40,573 nucleotides of DNA, from the NCBI GenBank assembly GCA_919902665.1, contig CAKKRK010000045.1, positions 1 to 40,573 on the forward strand. Reading direction: 5' to 3'. Source of the stretch: Nitrospiraceae bacterium (lineage in GTDB: Bacteria; Nitrospirota; Nitrospiria; Nitrospirales; Nitrospiraceae). The position numbers were made by a program, and so were the translations under genes. The notes under the pieces are model-generated. The model did no database searches and had not been told where the DNA came from. It was given only the letters and a program-made list of their open reading frames with translations. Positions 15,653 to 23,025 of the stretch are shown here, one piece after another (the first letter of the stretch is position 1; each line of letters opens with the position of its first letter).

Positions 15653-15874
15653 ATGTCTGATCGATCTGACGCTACTGCTTCTTTCTCAGCTGAGTCCCGA
15701 CGAACCTTCTACGAAGGGCATCGGTCGCTGGCCCTGTTCATGCTTTTGGTTGTGTGTGCGGCACCGTTTGCAGGGCTCTACGTGGCTGGATTGCTGGGTG
15801 TCGTGATTGGGGTCGTGGTATCGGCTGCGGCCTATGTGCTCACACCCTCTGTCTGGAAGTGGATTGGCGGCTGA
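15653..15874 (+). CDS. Small membrane protein
   Basis: A 73-residue protein with two adjacent hydrophobic helices (LALFMLLVVCAAPFAGLYVA and LLGVVIGVVVSAAAYVL) after a short hydrophilic N-terminus and a SVWKWIGG tail. ATG at 15653 is taken as the start; a GTG at 15626 would add nine residues. Its stop codon is built into the stem of the terminator at 15866-15892. No family is recognised. Confidence 0.6.
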   Translation: MSDRSDATASFSAESRRTFYEGHRSLALFMLLVVCAAPFAGLYVAGLLGVVIGVVVSAAAYVLTPSVWKWIGG

Positions 15875-15892
15875 CCTTGTAAGTCAGCCGCC
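15866..15892. terminator. Bidirectional terminator hairpin
   Basis: GGCGGCTGAC and GTCAGCCGCC form a perfect 10-bp stem with a 7-base loop between two convergent genes. TTCCTT follows on the plus strand. The TGA of the small membrane protein lies in the left arm. Confidence 0.7.
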
Positions 15893-15904
15893 TTCCTTCG
15901 GGAA

Positions 15905-16927
15905 CTATTGCTGGATAGCCGACAAAAGCCAGCGTCCCTCACGCACGCGCATGAAGGTCCAGACTTCGCCCGATTCGGTCGATGTTTCGTCGCTGCCTTC
16001 GACCAGGTAGCCTGGTTCTCCGCGCGGAATTGTCGTGGAGACCGTATAGTCACGGGCATTCCAGCGTAGGTCCACGGTTGCATAGTCAGTTGTATCTTCG
16101 GACCAGGCTTCACGCACATCTCCCTTGAGCAACTCCACGCCTTCAACGTGATTGTGCACCCCTCGACTGTGATCCTCGGCCAAGGCGGTGCTGAAATAAC
16201 TTAACATTTCCGGCGTCAGACAGCGTCGTAGTCCTGTCACATCTTGCGTACTCCAGGCGGACTGAATATCTGTTAGCAGTTGCTGAAAGGCAGCTTTATC
16301 TTCGGTGGTCACAGTGTAGGTCGTATCAGTGGTTGGCCTATCGGCGCTGCCATTGTTGGACGAGATGTCGAGAAGGCTACCCCTCGTGGCTGTGCTGCGC
16401 GAGAGTCCGGTGAACACGGGAGCAGGTGTCTGGCGGAATCTTTTGAAATAGTAGAGCGCACCGCCTCCGACCAACATGAGCAGGAGGATCAGCCCGAATG
16501 AGTTGGATGAGTTGGATGACGAAGCTGGCTCTTCGGTGTCCGTCGTTTTGGCGCTGCTTTCCGTTGCGCCGAAGAGCATATGCCCAATCCAGCTTCCGGC
16601 CAGACCACCGGCGATTCCAGCGAGCAGGGGGTTGCGTTGCAACCATGACGGTGATGTGGCTGGAGCAGGCTGGCCCATGGGGCTGTTGGCGGCGTTTGGC
16701 GGCGGGGCTGTCGATGGCTTGGCGGTGGTGGACTGTTCAATGGGCTTCGCGCCGTTGTCTTGATGGGTGCGGGATCCACGGCTGCCCATGCTTCCGTAGC
16801 CCCCACCTCGTGAGCCGCTTGAAAATCCTCCGCCTGATCCTCCGCGGGCCTTTGCAAACGAGAGGGTCGGGAGGCCGATGAGTGAGGCAACGATACAGAC
16901 CGCTATGAGTTGTGAACTCTTGACCAT
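15905..16927 (-). CDS. Tim44-like domain membrane protein
   Basis: A 340-residue exported/membrane protein. A signal peptide (SQLIAVCIVASLIGLPTLSFA) is followed by a Gly/Ser/Arg-rich low-complexity stretch (GGSGGGFSSGSRGGGYGSMG), a Pro/Ala linker, a Gly-zipper hydrophobic segment (LLAGIAGGLAGSWIGHMLFG), a transmembrane helix (FGLILLLMLVGGGALYYF) and a C-terminal Tim44-like domain of about 140 residues (AAFQQLLTDIQSAWSTQDV to EGRWLLSAIQQ). This layout is that of bacterial Tim44-domain proteins, of unknown function. The start ATG (16925-16927) has AAAGGAAA upstream. Confidence 0.85.
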   Translation of the reverse strand: MVKSSQLIAVCIVASLIGLPTLSFAKARGGSGGGFSSGSRGGGYGSMGSRGSRTHQDNGAKPIEQSTTAKPSTAPPPNAANSPMGQPAPATSPSWLQRNPLLAGIAGGLAGSWIGHMLFGATESSAKTTDTEEPASSSNSSNSFGLILLLMLVGGGALYYFKRFRQTPAPVFTGLSRSTATRGSLLDISSNNGSADRPTTDTTYTVTTEDKAAFQQLLTDIQSAWSTQDVTGLRRCLTPEMLSYFSTALAEDHSRGVHNHVEGVELLKGDVREAWSEDTTDYATVDLRWNARDYTVSTTIPRGEPGYLVEGSDETSTESGEVWTFMRVREGRWLLSAIQQ

Positions 16928-17048
16928 GGGTTTCCTTTCGCAACAGGGTGGCACGCGTCAATCAGCACAAGCCCCATCTTAGCAGCTTTGAGTATGAAAA
17001 GCCTGAAGCGTGTTCCTTGGATGAAGTCAGTGGTTGACTCTTGAGTTG

Positions 17049-17084
17049 GGTCAGTTGTTCACGCGGTGATGTGAACAACTGACC
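17049..17084. terminator. Perfect 14-bp hairpin after the YbaK-type gene
   Basis: GGTCAGTTGTTCAC and its exact complement are separated by GCGGTGAT. It stands between the end of the YbaK-type gene (minus strand) and the start of the Tim44-like gene, so it most likely ends transcription of the former. A T-run is lacking on the minus strand. Confidence 0.55.
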
Positions 17085-17141
17085 ACGGGTATTGGCAGAG
17101 GGCGAGAACAAAGGTATTCGCGGACTACTGAGCTCATTCCG

Positions 17142-17624
17142 TCAACAGGTCGCCATTGGGGGACGATTGAACTCAGCGACCACGGGAAATACCAACGCGG
17201 CGAAATCCCAGTAGCGCATGCGGATCGCCTCTGAGTGGGTGCCCCCTTCAAACACGATTTGCTCGTCGCCAATGAGTGACCGATCGACATACACCGGAAG
17301 CCCATAGAGGGTACCGAGCGGCGGCATGGCGCCGACTTCGCAGTCGGGGAAGAGGTATGAGATTTCCTCTTCAGTTGCAAGCCGAACGCGGTGAGTTCCA
17401 AAAATCTTCCGTAGACGCTGGACGTCCACTTTCGCCGTCGCCGGCAGCACCGTCGTGACAAATCGCTCCTTCACTTTCACGATCACCACCTTTGCCATTT
17501 CCTGCTCTGATACATGGAGCGTCTGAGCGACGGCAGCCGCTCGGAACATTTGCGAGTGAGGCAAGACATCGTAATGAACATGCTCACGATCAAGATGAGT
17601 TTTAAGCGTCCGTGGAATGGGCAT
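17142..17624 (-). CDS. YbaK/EbsC-family aminoacyl-tRNA deacylase
   Basis: A 160-residue protein of the YbaK/ProRS-INS family, which hydrolyses mischarged aminoacyl-tRNAs in trans. Seen: the conserved Lys45 in EMAKVVIVK, GAMPPLG at 98-104 (the substrate-site glycine loop) and FEGGTHSEAIRM at 125-136. Length and order are those of free-standing deacylases of the YeaK/YbaK type. The tRNA it edits (Pro, Ala, Cys or Ser mischarging) cannot be told. It is separated from sthA by about 260 bases that contain a probable promoter. Confidence 0.85.
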   Translation of the reverse strand: MPIPRTLKTHLDREHVHYDVLPHSQMFRAAAVAQTLHVSEQEMAKVVIVKVKERFVTTVLPATAKVDVQRLRKIFGTHRVRLATEEEISYLFPDCEVGAMPPLGTLYGLPVYVDRSLIGDEQIVFEGGTHSEAIRMRYWDFAALVFPVVAEFNRPPMATC

Positions 17625-17774
17625 GGGAGGACCTCCTCTGGTAGCCGATCTCCAGACGGAGACCGTTGGTGGGTGTTCTTACCGGAAGATTGCTCGGGAA
17701 CGAGAGGATGATGGTCGGAAGAGAGTACATGATTACGACTCCACGTCGATCATGACGCCCAGGAGTTCACAATA

Positions 17775-17802
17775 AGTATAGCCCTTTTATAAGTATGCGC
17801 AA
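17775..17802 (-). promoter_or_regulatory. Candidate sigma70 promoter for the YbaK-type gene
   Basis: On the minus strand, TTGCGC (17797-17802) and TATACT (17775-17780) are separated by 16 bases in an AT-rich patch about 150 bases upstream of the start. The -10 box is good and the -35 box is weak. Confidence 0.35.
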
Positions 17803-17885
17803 ATGTGTCGGGCGAATTCAATAGGCCTTTTTCTGTTGGAGACTGTGTGTCCGGCTATGGTTGGTGAAGGGACCTTCGTATCTGC

Positions 17886-19301
17886 TCACTGCGGAGGGGA
17901 TTGGCGATGTAACCGATTCAGCCCGTCGAGGGCCGCGGTGCGGTAGCATTCGGCCATCGTGGGGTAGTTGAAGACGTTGTGGACGAAGTACTCCACCGTT
18001 CCCCCATAGGTCAGGACTGATTGACCGATGTGAATAAGTTCAGTGGCTCCCTGGCCGATGATGTGGACGCCCAGGAGTGTGTGTGTGTCGCGGTGAAAGA
18101 CCACTTTCAAGAGACCGTGGAGCTCGCCACTGATATGGCCTCTCGCCATTTCCCTAAACAACGCCCTTCCGGCGACGTGCGGGACGCCGACAGCGGCGAG
18201 CTCTTCCTCAGTTTTACCTACCATTGAAACCTCGGGAATGCTGTAGATGCCGTAGGGAATCACCTTGATGTCGTGCGACTCAGACACCTGAAAGGCGTGG
18301 CAAGCGGCGAGGCGGCCTTGTTCCATGGCCGTCGCGGCGAGCGCGGGAAATCCGATAACGTCACCCGTCGCATAGATGTGGGGAATGGCCGTTTGGTACT
18401 GGCTATTGACGGAGAGCTGCCCCTGCTGGTCAGTCGAGAGGCCGATGGCGGGGAGGTTCAACGCATCTGTATTCCCGATCCGTCCCATGGTGTAGAGCAG
18501 CATGTCGGCGGTCACCGTCTCGCCATCGTGGAGATGGATCGCCGGGCGCCCGGCTTCATCCACGCCGATGCCCAGATGCTCTTGTCCGAGTCGGATCGCG
18601 ACCCCATTCTGCAGCATCTGGGAGTCCAACGCCTGCGCGATTTCCTGGTCGAGGAACCTCAACAGCTGAGTTCGCCGGTCGATGAGGGTGACCTTGACCC
18701 CAAAGGCGGCTAACATCGAAGCATACTCTGTGCCGATGACCCCGCCTCCGAGGACGATGATACTAGTAGGGTTCTTGGTCGTGCGGAGAAATGAGTCGGA
18801 ATCGCACACGGTCACGTCGTCGAAGGGGATCTCCATGGGGCGGCGTGGTCGTGACCCCGTGGCTAGGACGATGACTGAGGCCTGGACGTGATCGATATGT
18901 CCATCCGATCTCATCACGCTCACGGTATGGGGATCGACAAAGCTGGCTGTGCCCTGGATGATCTCGATGCTGTTACGCTGTAACTGGTTGGTGATCACAG
19001 CGACTTCGGTCTCGATGACCTGGTCTTTGCGTGTCATGAGATCGGGGAGCGTGAGTTGCTTGGTGAGGGCTGCGCCCAGCTGGTGTAATCCTCGCCGTCC
19101 TAAGCCATGAATGTACTCGATCGTATCCTTGAGGGTCTTGCTGGGTAAGGTGCCTGTATTGAGCGAGGTTCCGCCGAGTTGTCGCGCTTTCTCGATGATG
19201 ACTACGCGTTTGGACAGTTTTGCCGCTTGGACAGCGGCTTTCTGGCCGGCTGGTCCACTGCCGACGACCACCATGTCATAGGATCGCATAGAGGATTTCA
19301 C
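17886..19301 (-). CDS. sthA: Si-specific (soluble) NAD(P)+ transhydrogenase
   Basis: A 471-residue FAD flavoprotein of the two-dinucleotide-binding-domain family, matching soluble transhydrogenase, which passes hydride between NADPH and NAD+. FAD site VVVGSGPAGQKAAVQAA near residues 11-27; NAD(P) site VLGGGVIGTEYASMLAAFG near 180; ATGDVIGFPALAATAMEQGR near 315; C-terminal dimer domain with GQGATELIHIG and FNYPTMAECYR. The position of the redox disulfide reads GGTSLNTGTLPSK, so both cysteines of lipoamide dehydrogenase-type enzymes are absent, which supports the transhydrogenase call. The start may be the GTG at 19301 or the ATG four codons later. Confidence 0.87.
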   Translation of the reverse strand: MKSSMRSYDMVVVGSGPAGQKAAVQAAKLSKRVVIIEKARQLGGTSLNTGTLPSKTLKDTIEYIHGLGRRGLHQLGAALTKQLTLPDLMTRKDQVIETEVAVITNQLQRNSIEIIQGTASFVDPHTVSVMRSDGHIDHVQASVIVLATGSRPRRPMEIPFDDVTVCDSDSFLRTTKNPTSIIVLGGGVIGTEYASMLAAFGVKVTLIDRRTQLLRFLDQEIAQALDSQMLQNGVAIRLGQEHLGIGVDEAGRPAIHLHDGETVTADMLLYTMGRIGNTDALNLPAIGLSTDQQGQLSVNSQYQTAIPHIYATGDVIGFPALAATAMEQGRLAACHAFQVSESHDIKVIPYGIYSIPEVSMVGKTEEELAAVGVPHVAGRALFREMARGHISGELHGLLKVVFHRDTHTLLGVHIIGQGATELIHIGQSVLTYGGTVEYFVHNVFNYPTMAECYRTAALDGLNRLHRQSPPQ

Positions 19302-19507
19302 TGCTCCGTCTTATCGGTGCGCAGCGCCTACGATATCGTGGCGAGCCAGACTCGCCAAGAAAATAGCGGATGTCGGAAGCGATGCCTCCCACCTGATTGC
19401 GCCGGTTGGTGTGAACCTCTTAAAATACTCCGCTGATTTGTTACGCCTATGTGTGTCGGGGTGGGAGCACAGTCCATGCTTCCGTCTCGTCTTATTCAGG
19501 AGGCCTC

Positions 19508-20074
19508 ATGGATTCTGATCTGATCAAGCAGCTCGGGCCGCTGGCTGCGCTGGCGGGTGTGTGGGAGGGAGACAAAGGCGCGGATGTGGCGCCGTCGGAC
19601 GATCGAGATACGGAGCAGAATCAGTTTCGCGAGCGGATGACCTTTGAGCCGATGGGACCAGTGCGCAATCACGAGCAGGTGTTGTATGGCTTGCGGTATG
19701 CCACGGTGGCTCGGCGTATTGGAGAAGCCGATCCGTTCCACGAGGAGGTGGGCTACTGGCTCTGGGATCCTGGCGAGGGGCAGGTGTTGCGTTGTTTCAT
19801 CGTACCACGCGGGGTGGCGCTGATTGCCGGTGGCACGGCAGCGCCAGCCGCCACCACGTTTACGCTGGTGGCAGAGGCGGGATCGGACACCTATGGGATC
19901 TGCTCAAATCGGTTTCTCGACAAGGAGTTCAAGACGGTGCGTTACGAATTGACGGTGACGGTCCTCGACCAGAACCGGTTTCATTACAAGGAGGATACCC
20001 AACTCCGCATGCCGGGGCGGCCGGATCTGTTTCACCATACGGATGAGAATACGCTGACACGCGTCATAGGGTAA
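19508..20074 (+). CDS. Nitrobindin-like heme-binding beta-barrel protein
   Basis: A 188-residue protein of the FABP-like/nitrobindin (THAP4 heme-binding) family. Typical parts: LGPLAALAGVWEGDKG at the start (GxWxGxG-like), FHEEVGYWLWDPGEGQVLRC, GVALIAGGTA, and the C-terminal strand set ending HHTDENTLTRV. Members bind ferric heme and can react with NO or peroxynitrite; a distal/proximal His cannot be assigned with confidence here. The start is ATG at 19508 with CAGGAGG 4 bases upstream, not the upstream in-frame codons. It is divergent from sthA. Confidence 0.8.
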   Translation: MDSDLIKQLGPLAALAGVWEGDKGADVAPSDDRDTEQNQFRERMTFEPMGPVRNHEQVLYGLRYATVARRIGEADPFHEEVGYWLWDPGEGQVLRCFIVPRGVALIAGGTAAPAATTFTLVAEAGSDTYGICSNRFLDKEFKTVRYELTVTVLDQNRFHYKEDTQLRMPGRPDLFHHTDENTLTRVIG

Positions 20075-20238
20075 CCGACTGGGGGCCAGTTTCCATGTTG
20101 TGAACAGATCAGCGCTGACCCATACCCGCTGATGGCGCCGGTGTTCTGAGAGGGCTACGCCCCAGCCGTCAAATTCGACGGCCGAGCGTGGCGGGTTTTT
20201 GGGTGTGTGGTTTCTTGACCTGGTGCTGGACGGGTTGT

Positions 20239-20697
20239 ATGGTGAAAAAGTATATGCGGCACATTCTAAGAATGAGATGGGTCGTTGGCATCAGCGCCAC
20301 GATCGGTTTTAGTTTGTGCTGGTCGCTTTCCTATGCGGGCCCAACTGAAGATAGACATTCAGCGATCGGACCAGCCACCTCCAGCGTCGCGGCATCTTCG
20401 GGTGCTGTCATGGTCACGGAGGCGATAACGGGGCAGGGGCCCCTGACAGTGGAGAGCATGGGACTCCTGAGAGCTGTTCCGACCCTGACGAAACAGATTG
20501 CGGTGGGAGGAACGAAGCTGATGCCCTATATCGGTGCAGGGTTTGGGGGCGGCTATCTCACGGAGTTTGATCGTTCCCAGCATGCTTTGCCATCCTTCTC
20601 GTCTTCTTCTGGCTCCACCAATGCCGGACTGAGGAGCCTGTTTGGACAACACCTCATTCCAAACGAGGTCCAGATGGGCATCCGTTTTCCCTTCTAA
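20239..20697 (+). CDS. Small exported protein of unknown function
   Basis: About 152 residues if started at ATG 20239 (MVKKYMRHILRMRW). A signal peptide follows (VVGISATIGFSLCWSLSYAG). The mature part is Ser/Ala-rich, then has IAVGGTKLMPYIGAGFGGGY and ends EVQMGIRFPF. The alternating C-terminal residues with a final Phe resemble an outer-membrane beta-strand end, so it could be a small outer-membrane protein. The ribosome-binding site is weak and the exact start is uncertain. Confidence 0.6.
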   Translation: MVKKYMRHILRMRWVVGISATIGFSLCWSLSYAGPTEDRHSAIGPATSSVAASSGAVMVTEAITGQGPLTVESMGLLRAVPTLTKQIAVGGTKLMPYIGAGFGGGYLTEFDRSQHALPSFSSSSGSTNAGLRSLFGQHLIPNEVQMGIRFPF

Positions 20698-20769
20698 CCA
20701 TCTACGATCCTGCTCGGTCTGTGCGACGCATCAGGGCTCATCATCTACAGGCAGAACGGAGGACCTACT

Positions 20770-20916
20770 GTGAAAACGGGCTATCGGTTACTCTTGGTCG
20801 ATAGAGATGGCGTACTGGTAAGTGAATTCCAATTGACGGAGCGTGCCCTCGCTCAGCCGGAGGCCTTTGTGGCGGCGTTGCAAGAGTCAATCGAGTCTGT
20901 GGAAGAAGCAGAGTAG
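20770..20916 (+). CDS. Small acidic protein (48 aa)
   Basis: A GTG-started frame of 48 residues with a strong GGAGGA ribosome-binding site 6 bases upstream (20758-20763). The peptide starts MKTGYRLLLVDRDGVLVSEF and ends with an acidic helix (ESIESVEEAE). No family is recognised. The ribosome-binding site and the balanced composition argue that it is translated. Confidence 0.55.
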   Translation: MKTGYRLLLVDRDGVLVSEFQLTERALAQPEAFVAALQESIESVEEAE

Positions 20917-20944
20917 TAAGGAGGATGTCGGCGAGTGTCAGGAT

Positions 20945-20980
20945 AACGACATGGGCAGGAGGAATCCCGCCCACATCGTT
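20945..20980. terminator. Bidirectional terminator-like hairpin
   Basis: AACGACATGGGC and GCCCACATCGTT pair except for two central bases, and the inner part (AGGA / TCCC) can extend the stem. It lies between the convergent 48-aa and 138-aa genes. Confidence 0.6.
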
Positions 20981-20990
20981 GTGGCAACAG

Positions 20991-21407
20991 TCAGTTCCCT
21001 ACCTTGAGCAGCCACCCATCGGTTTTGTCACAGTCACTGGGCCCTTTGGCGAAAATATCGAGTCGGATGTAGCTGCCCTTGATGTTGGGGGGCAGTTTCC
21101 CCTTGACCTGGAACCCATATCCGACTGAAGTGACGGTGACCGGAACTTTTTCTTCCTTGATCTTTACCATGATGCTTGCGGAAGTCGTGGCCTTGGATGC
21201 AAGGAATGAAAAATCCGATTTCGGTGCCACAGTGACATTATTCTTCTCTACCGAGAAGGGAGGAGGTGTGAACGTAGAAAAGATGACCTGGTCACAGGCG
21301 GTTATGTCGGTACCAATATTCGGACTTGGATCATACGCCCAGACTGGGCCGGCGGTACCGCAGACCCCGACTGCAAGAACAAGCCGTAGAAGATTTCGCA
21401 GACTCAC
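20991..21407 (-). CDS. Small secreted protein, paralogue of 12869-13288
   Basis: A 138-residue exported protein with GTG start (21405-21407), GAGAGGGGC upstream and a signal peptide (LLRLVLAVGVCGTAGPVWA). The mature part includes ITACDQVIFSTFTPPPFS, KVPVTVTSVGYGFQVKGKLP and the end DCDKTDGWLLKVGN. Two cysteines sit at the same places as in the paralogue at 12869-13288. The two proteins are collinear and clearly homologous but well diverged. They probably form a beta-sandwich; function is unknown. Confidence 0.8.
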   Translation of the reverse strand: MSLRNLLRLVLAVGVCGTAGPVWAYDPSPNIGTDITACDQVIFSTFTPPPFSVEKNNVTVAPKSDFSFLASKATTSASIMVKIKEEKVPVTVTSVGYGFQVKGKLPPNIKGSYIRLDIFAKGPSDCDKTDGWLLKVGN

Positions 21408-21793
21408 GGTTATGCCCCTCTCTCTTATGGTGGTTGACGATTAGGTCCAGACTGACAACGCGGGGATATTTTGTACGCGTGAAATAGAAAAAACAACCCC
21501 CCGGTGTTTGAATCCTGTAGGTCGTGTGGAGGCGAGCGTTGCCCTGTCACTGATCGATTTGAATGACTTGTGCAGATGAGTTCATCTCGTGTGTGAAATA
21601 GGAGAGCTTCCGTTTGGTTGTTCTGCTCCGTAGCGCAACCTGATCATGTAGAGCGAAAAGTTACCGGGCCTCTTTTTACGTACTCAACCAGCCCTCGGGC
21701 ACTGCTGTGTGCCTGGACAAGGGGGTTGTTACAGTCTCGCCAGCCGGTACGAAACAGGAGATGGTATTTGTCGCGCGATGGCTGGTAACGGCC

Positions 21794-21963
21794 GAGGCTG
21801 TGTGAAAACGGGAAAGGAATTGAAGTCTAAGAAAATCGACCTCTCAGAATGAGCTGTATTCGATCATTTCGAGCCGGGTAATGGTATGAGGACCCTAGAA
21901 ATCATGCAAAATCGAACTGCCTACGAGTTTTCACACACCCTCGGTCGAGGCTGTGTGAAAACG
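21794..21963. mobile_element. Solo insertion-sequence ends / miniature element
   Basis: The 17-mer GAGGCTGTGTGAAAACG occurs exactly at 21794-21810 and again at 21947-21963. Between them, 21924-21942 is an inverted, near-identical copy (CGAGTTTTCACACACCCTC). Thus 21794-21942 is a 149-base element with inverted ends and no transposase, followed by another left end. The end sequence is like termini of IS1182/IS5-type elements, an assignment made from memory. Confidence 0.6.
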
Positions 21964-22177
21964 TGGGCCGCATCCGTACGGAACAGTTTGGTCTTGCCCA
22001 CGTCACATCCTTCATGGACCGAGTGGGCAGTACCAATTCATTCGGGAGTCGCTTGCCATTGCGATGCCGCTCGATACGTTGTATTTTTCACCACATGATC
22101 ACGTGCCCCATGGTGTCGATGGTACGACGGATCTCATCGGTACAGTCCACTCGCCTGACGAGGTATACCTGATGGAG

Positions 22178-22208
22178 ATAAGAAAGGGGTCGGGAGTCTT
22201 TTATGCAG
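22178..22208 (+). repeat. Copy of the GGGGTCGGGAGTCTTTTAT end motif
   Basis: AGAAAGGGGTCGGGAGTCTT followed by TTATGCAG. It is the best preserved copy of the motif that bounds cassettes A and B, here without an obvious partner end. Confidence 0.6.
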
Positions 22209-22491
22209 TGCGATTCTCATATCATTGTCGATGTGGTTCCTTCCGGGCGGGTATGTGCGTAGCTCTCGGCTTCGGATTGCCACGGTAGGAGTGTTTCTGA
22301 GCCCACTGATGAGTGTGCGCATGTCGGGCCAAGAACAAATAAGGATGTCACGGAATCCCTACGTGTCCTGGTCGCACCAGGGACATTCGGCTTCCTTCCA
22401 TCCCCCTCTTTTGGCTAGTTACAACACTTAGGCACTTTCGTGCAGATTCCATCCGGCTGGCTCTGGATGACGCATCGGGGTGAAGGGGGCC

Positions 22492-22520
22492 TTGACAGCA
22501 AACCGACGGATTCTTAGACT
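22492..22520 (+). promoter_or_regulatory. Candidate sigma70 promoter of the lipase-RTX operon
   Basis: TTGACA (22492-22497) and TAGACT (22515-22520) are separated by 17 bases, about 95 bases upstream of the 107-aa gene. The -35 box is perfect and the -10 box shares four of six consensus bases. Confidence 0.45.
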
Positions 22521-22616
22521 CACGCACCCACTCATTAGGAACCCACATGCATTGGGTTATTCCTGTGCTGTTGTCATCCTCGCGGTTTCTCATCCACGAC
22601 GAAGGAGCGTGAGCCT

Positions 22617-22940
22617 ATGAGCGAATCCAAAGACGCCACCATTGCGTTGAATGTCCGGTTGAAGCCCTCTGAATCTTCCACCCATCCACGCGCGGCGAAC
22701 TATACGAACGTCGGTGTTGCACAGGGGATTGCCTATCTGGATTTTGGCTTCATCGAACCGGCGCTCCTTGCTGCTATTGCGAAGACGGCCAAGGACGGCC
22801 AGGCTGCACCCAAAGGCTTGGATGGTCACCTCGTCACCCGCGTGGCGATGGGCGTCGGTGCCCTGGTGCGATTGCAGCAGCAGATTCAGCAGATCTTGGT
22901 GGGATTGCAATCAGCGCAGAAGCCAAAGCCGAAAGACTGA
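22617..22940 (+). CDS. 107-aa protein of unknown function
   Basis: A soluble, cytoplasmic-looking protein. It starts MSESKDATIALNVRLKPSES, has a conserved-looking core NYTNVGVAQGIAYLDFGFIE and a C-terminal helix VRLQQQIQQILVGLQSAQ. The core recalls the small DUF3467 type (a strand, a YxN motif and a hydrophobic D/F-rich strand), but this is only a resemblance. The ribosome-binding site AAGGAG lies about 9 bases upstream of the ATG. It is the first gene of the probable operon leading into the giant lipase-RTX gene. Confidence 0.7.
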   Translation: MSESKDATIALNVRLKPSESSTHPRAANYTNVGVAQGIAYLDFGFIEPALLAAIAKTAKDGQAAPKGLDGHLVTRVAMGVGALVRLQQQIQQILVGLQSAQKPKPKD

Positions 22941-23025
22941 GAAGGAGAAGAGGTGCAGGCGAGTTCAGCGGAATGTAAATGGCGAGACCTGTTGCAACAG
23001 ACAAGACAACCTGAGAGGTCCGATC

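Larger units (their letters stand above)
21408..22616. other. Gene-poor stretch with element remnants
   Basis: 1.2 kb without a convincing gene. It contains solo insertion-sequence ends (21794-21963), a copy of the cassette end motif (22178-22208) and a candidate promoter (22492-22520). A frame of about 45 codons ending at 21804 (LNQPSGTAVCLDKGVVTVSP and following) is open but has no start signal and is not recognised. Confidence 0.5.

Noticed and set aside
20165-20200. Possible terminator GCCGTC-AAATTC-GACGGC with a later T-run
   Set aside because: The stem is only 6 bp and the T-run begins 13 bases after it, so it does not have terminator geometry.
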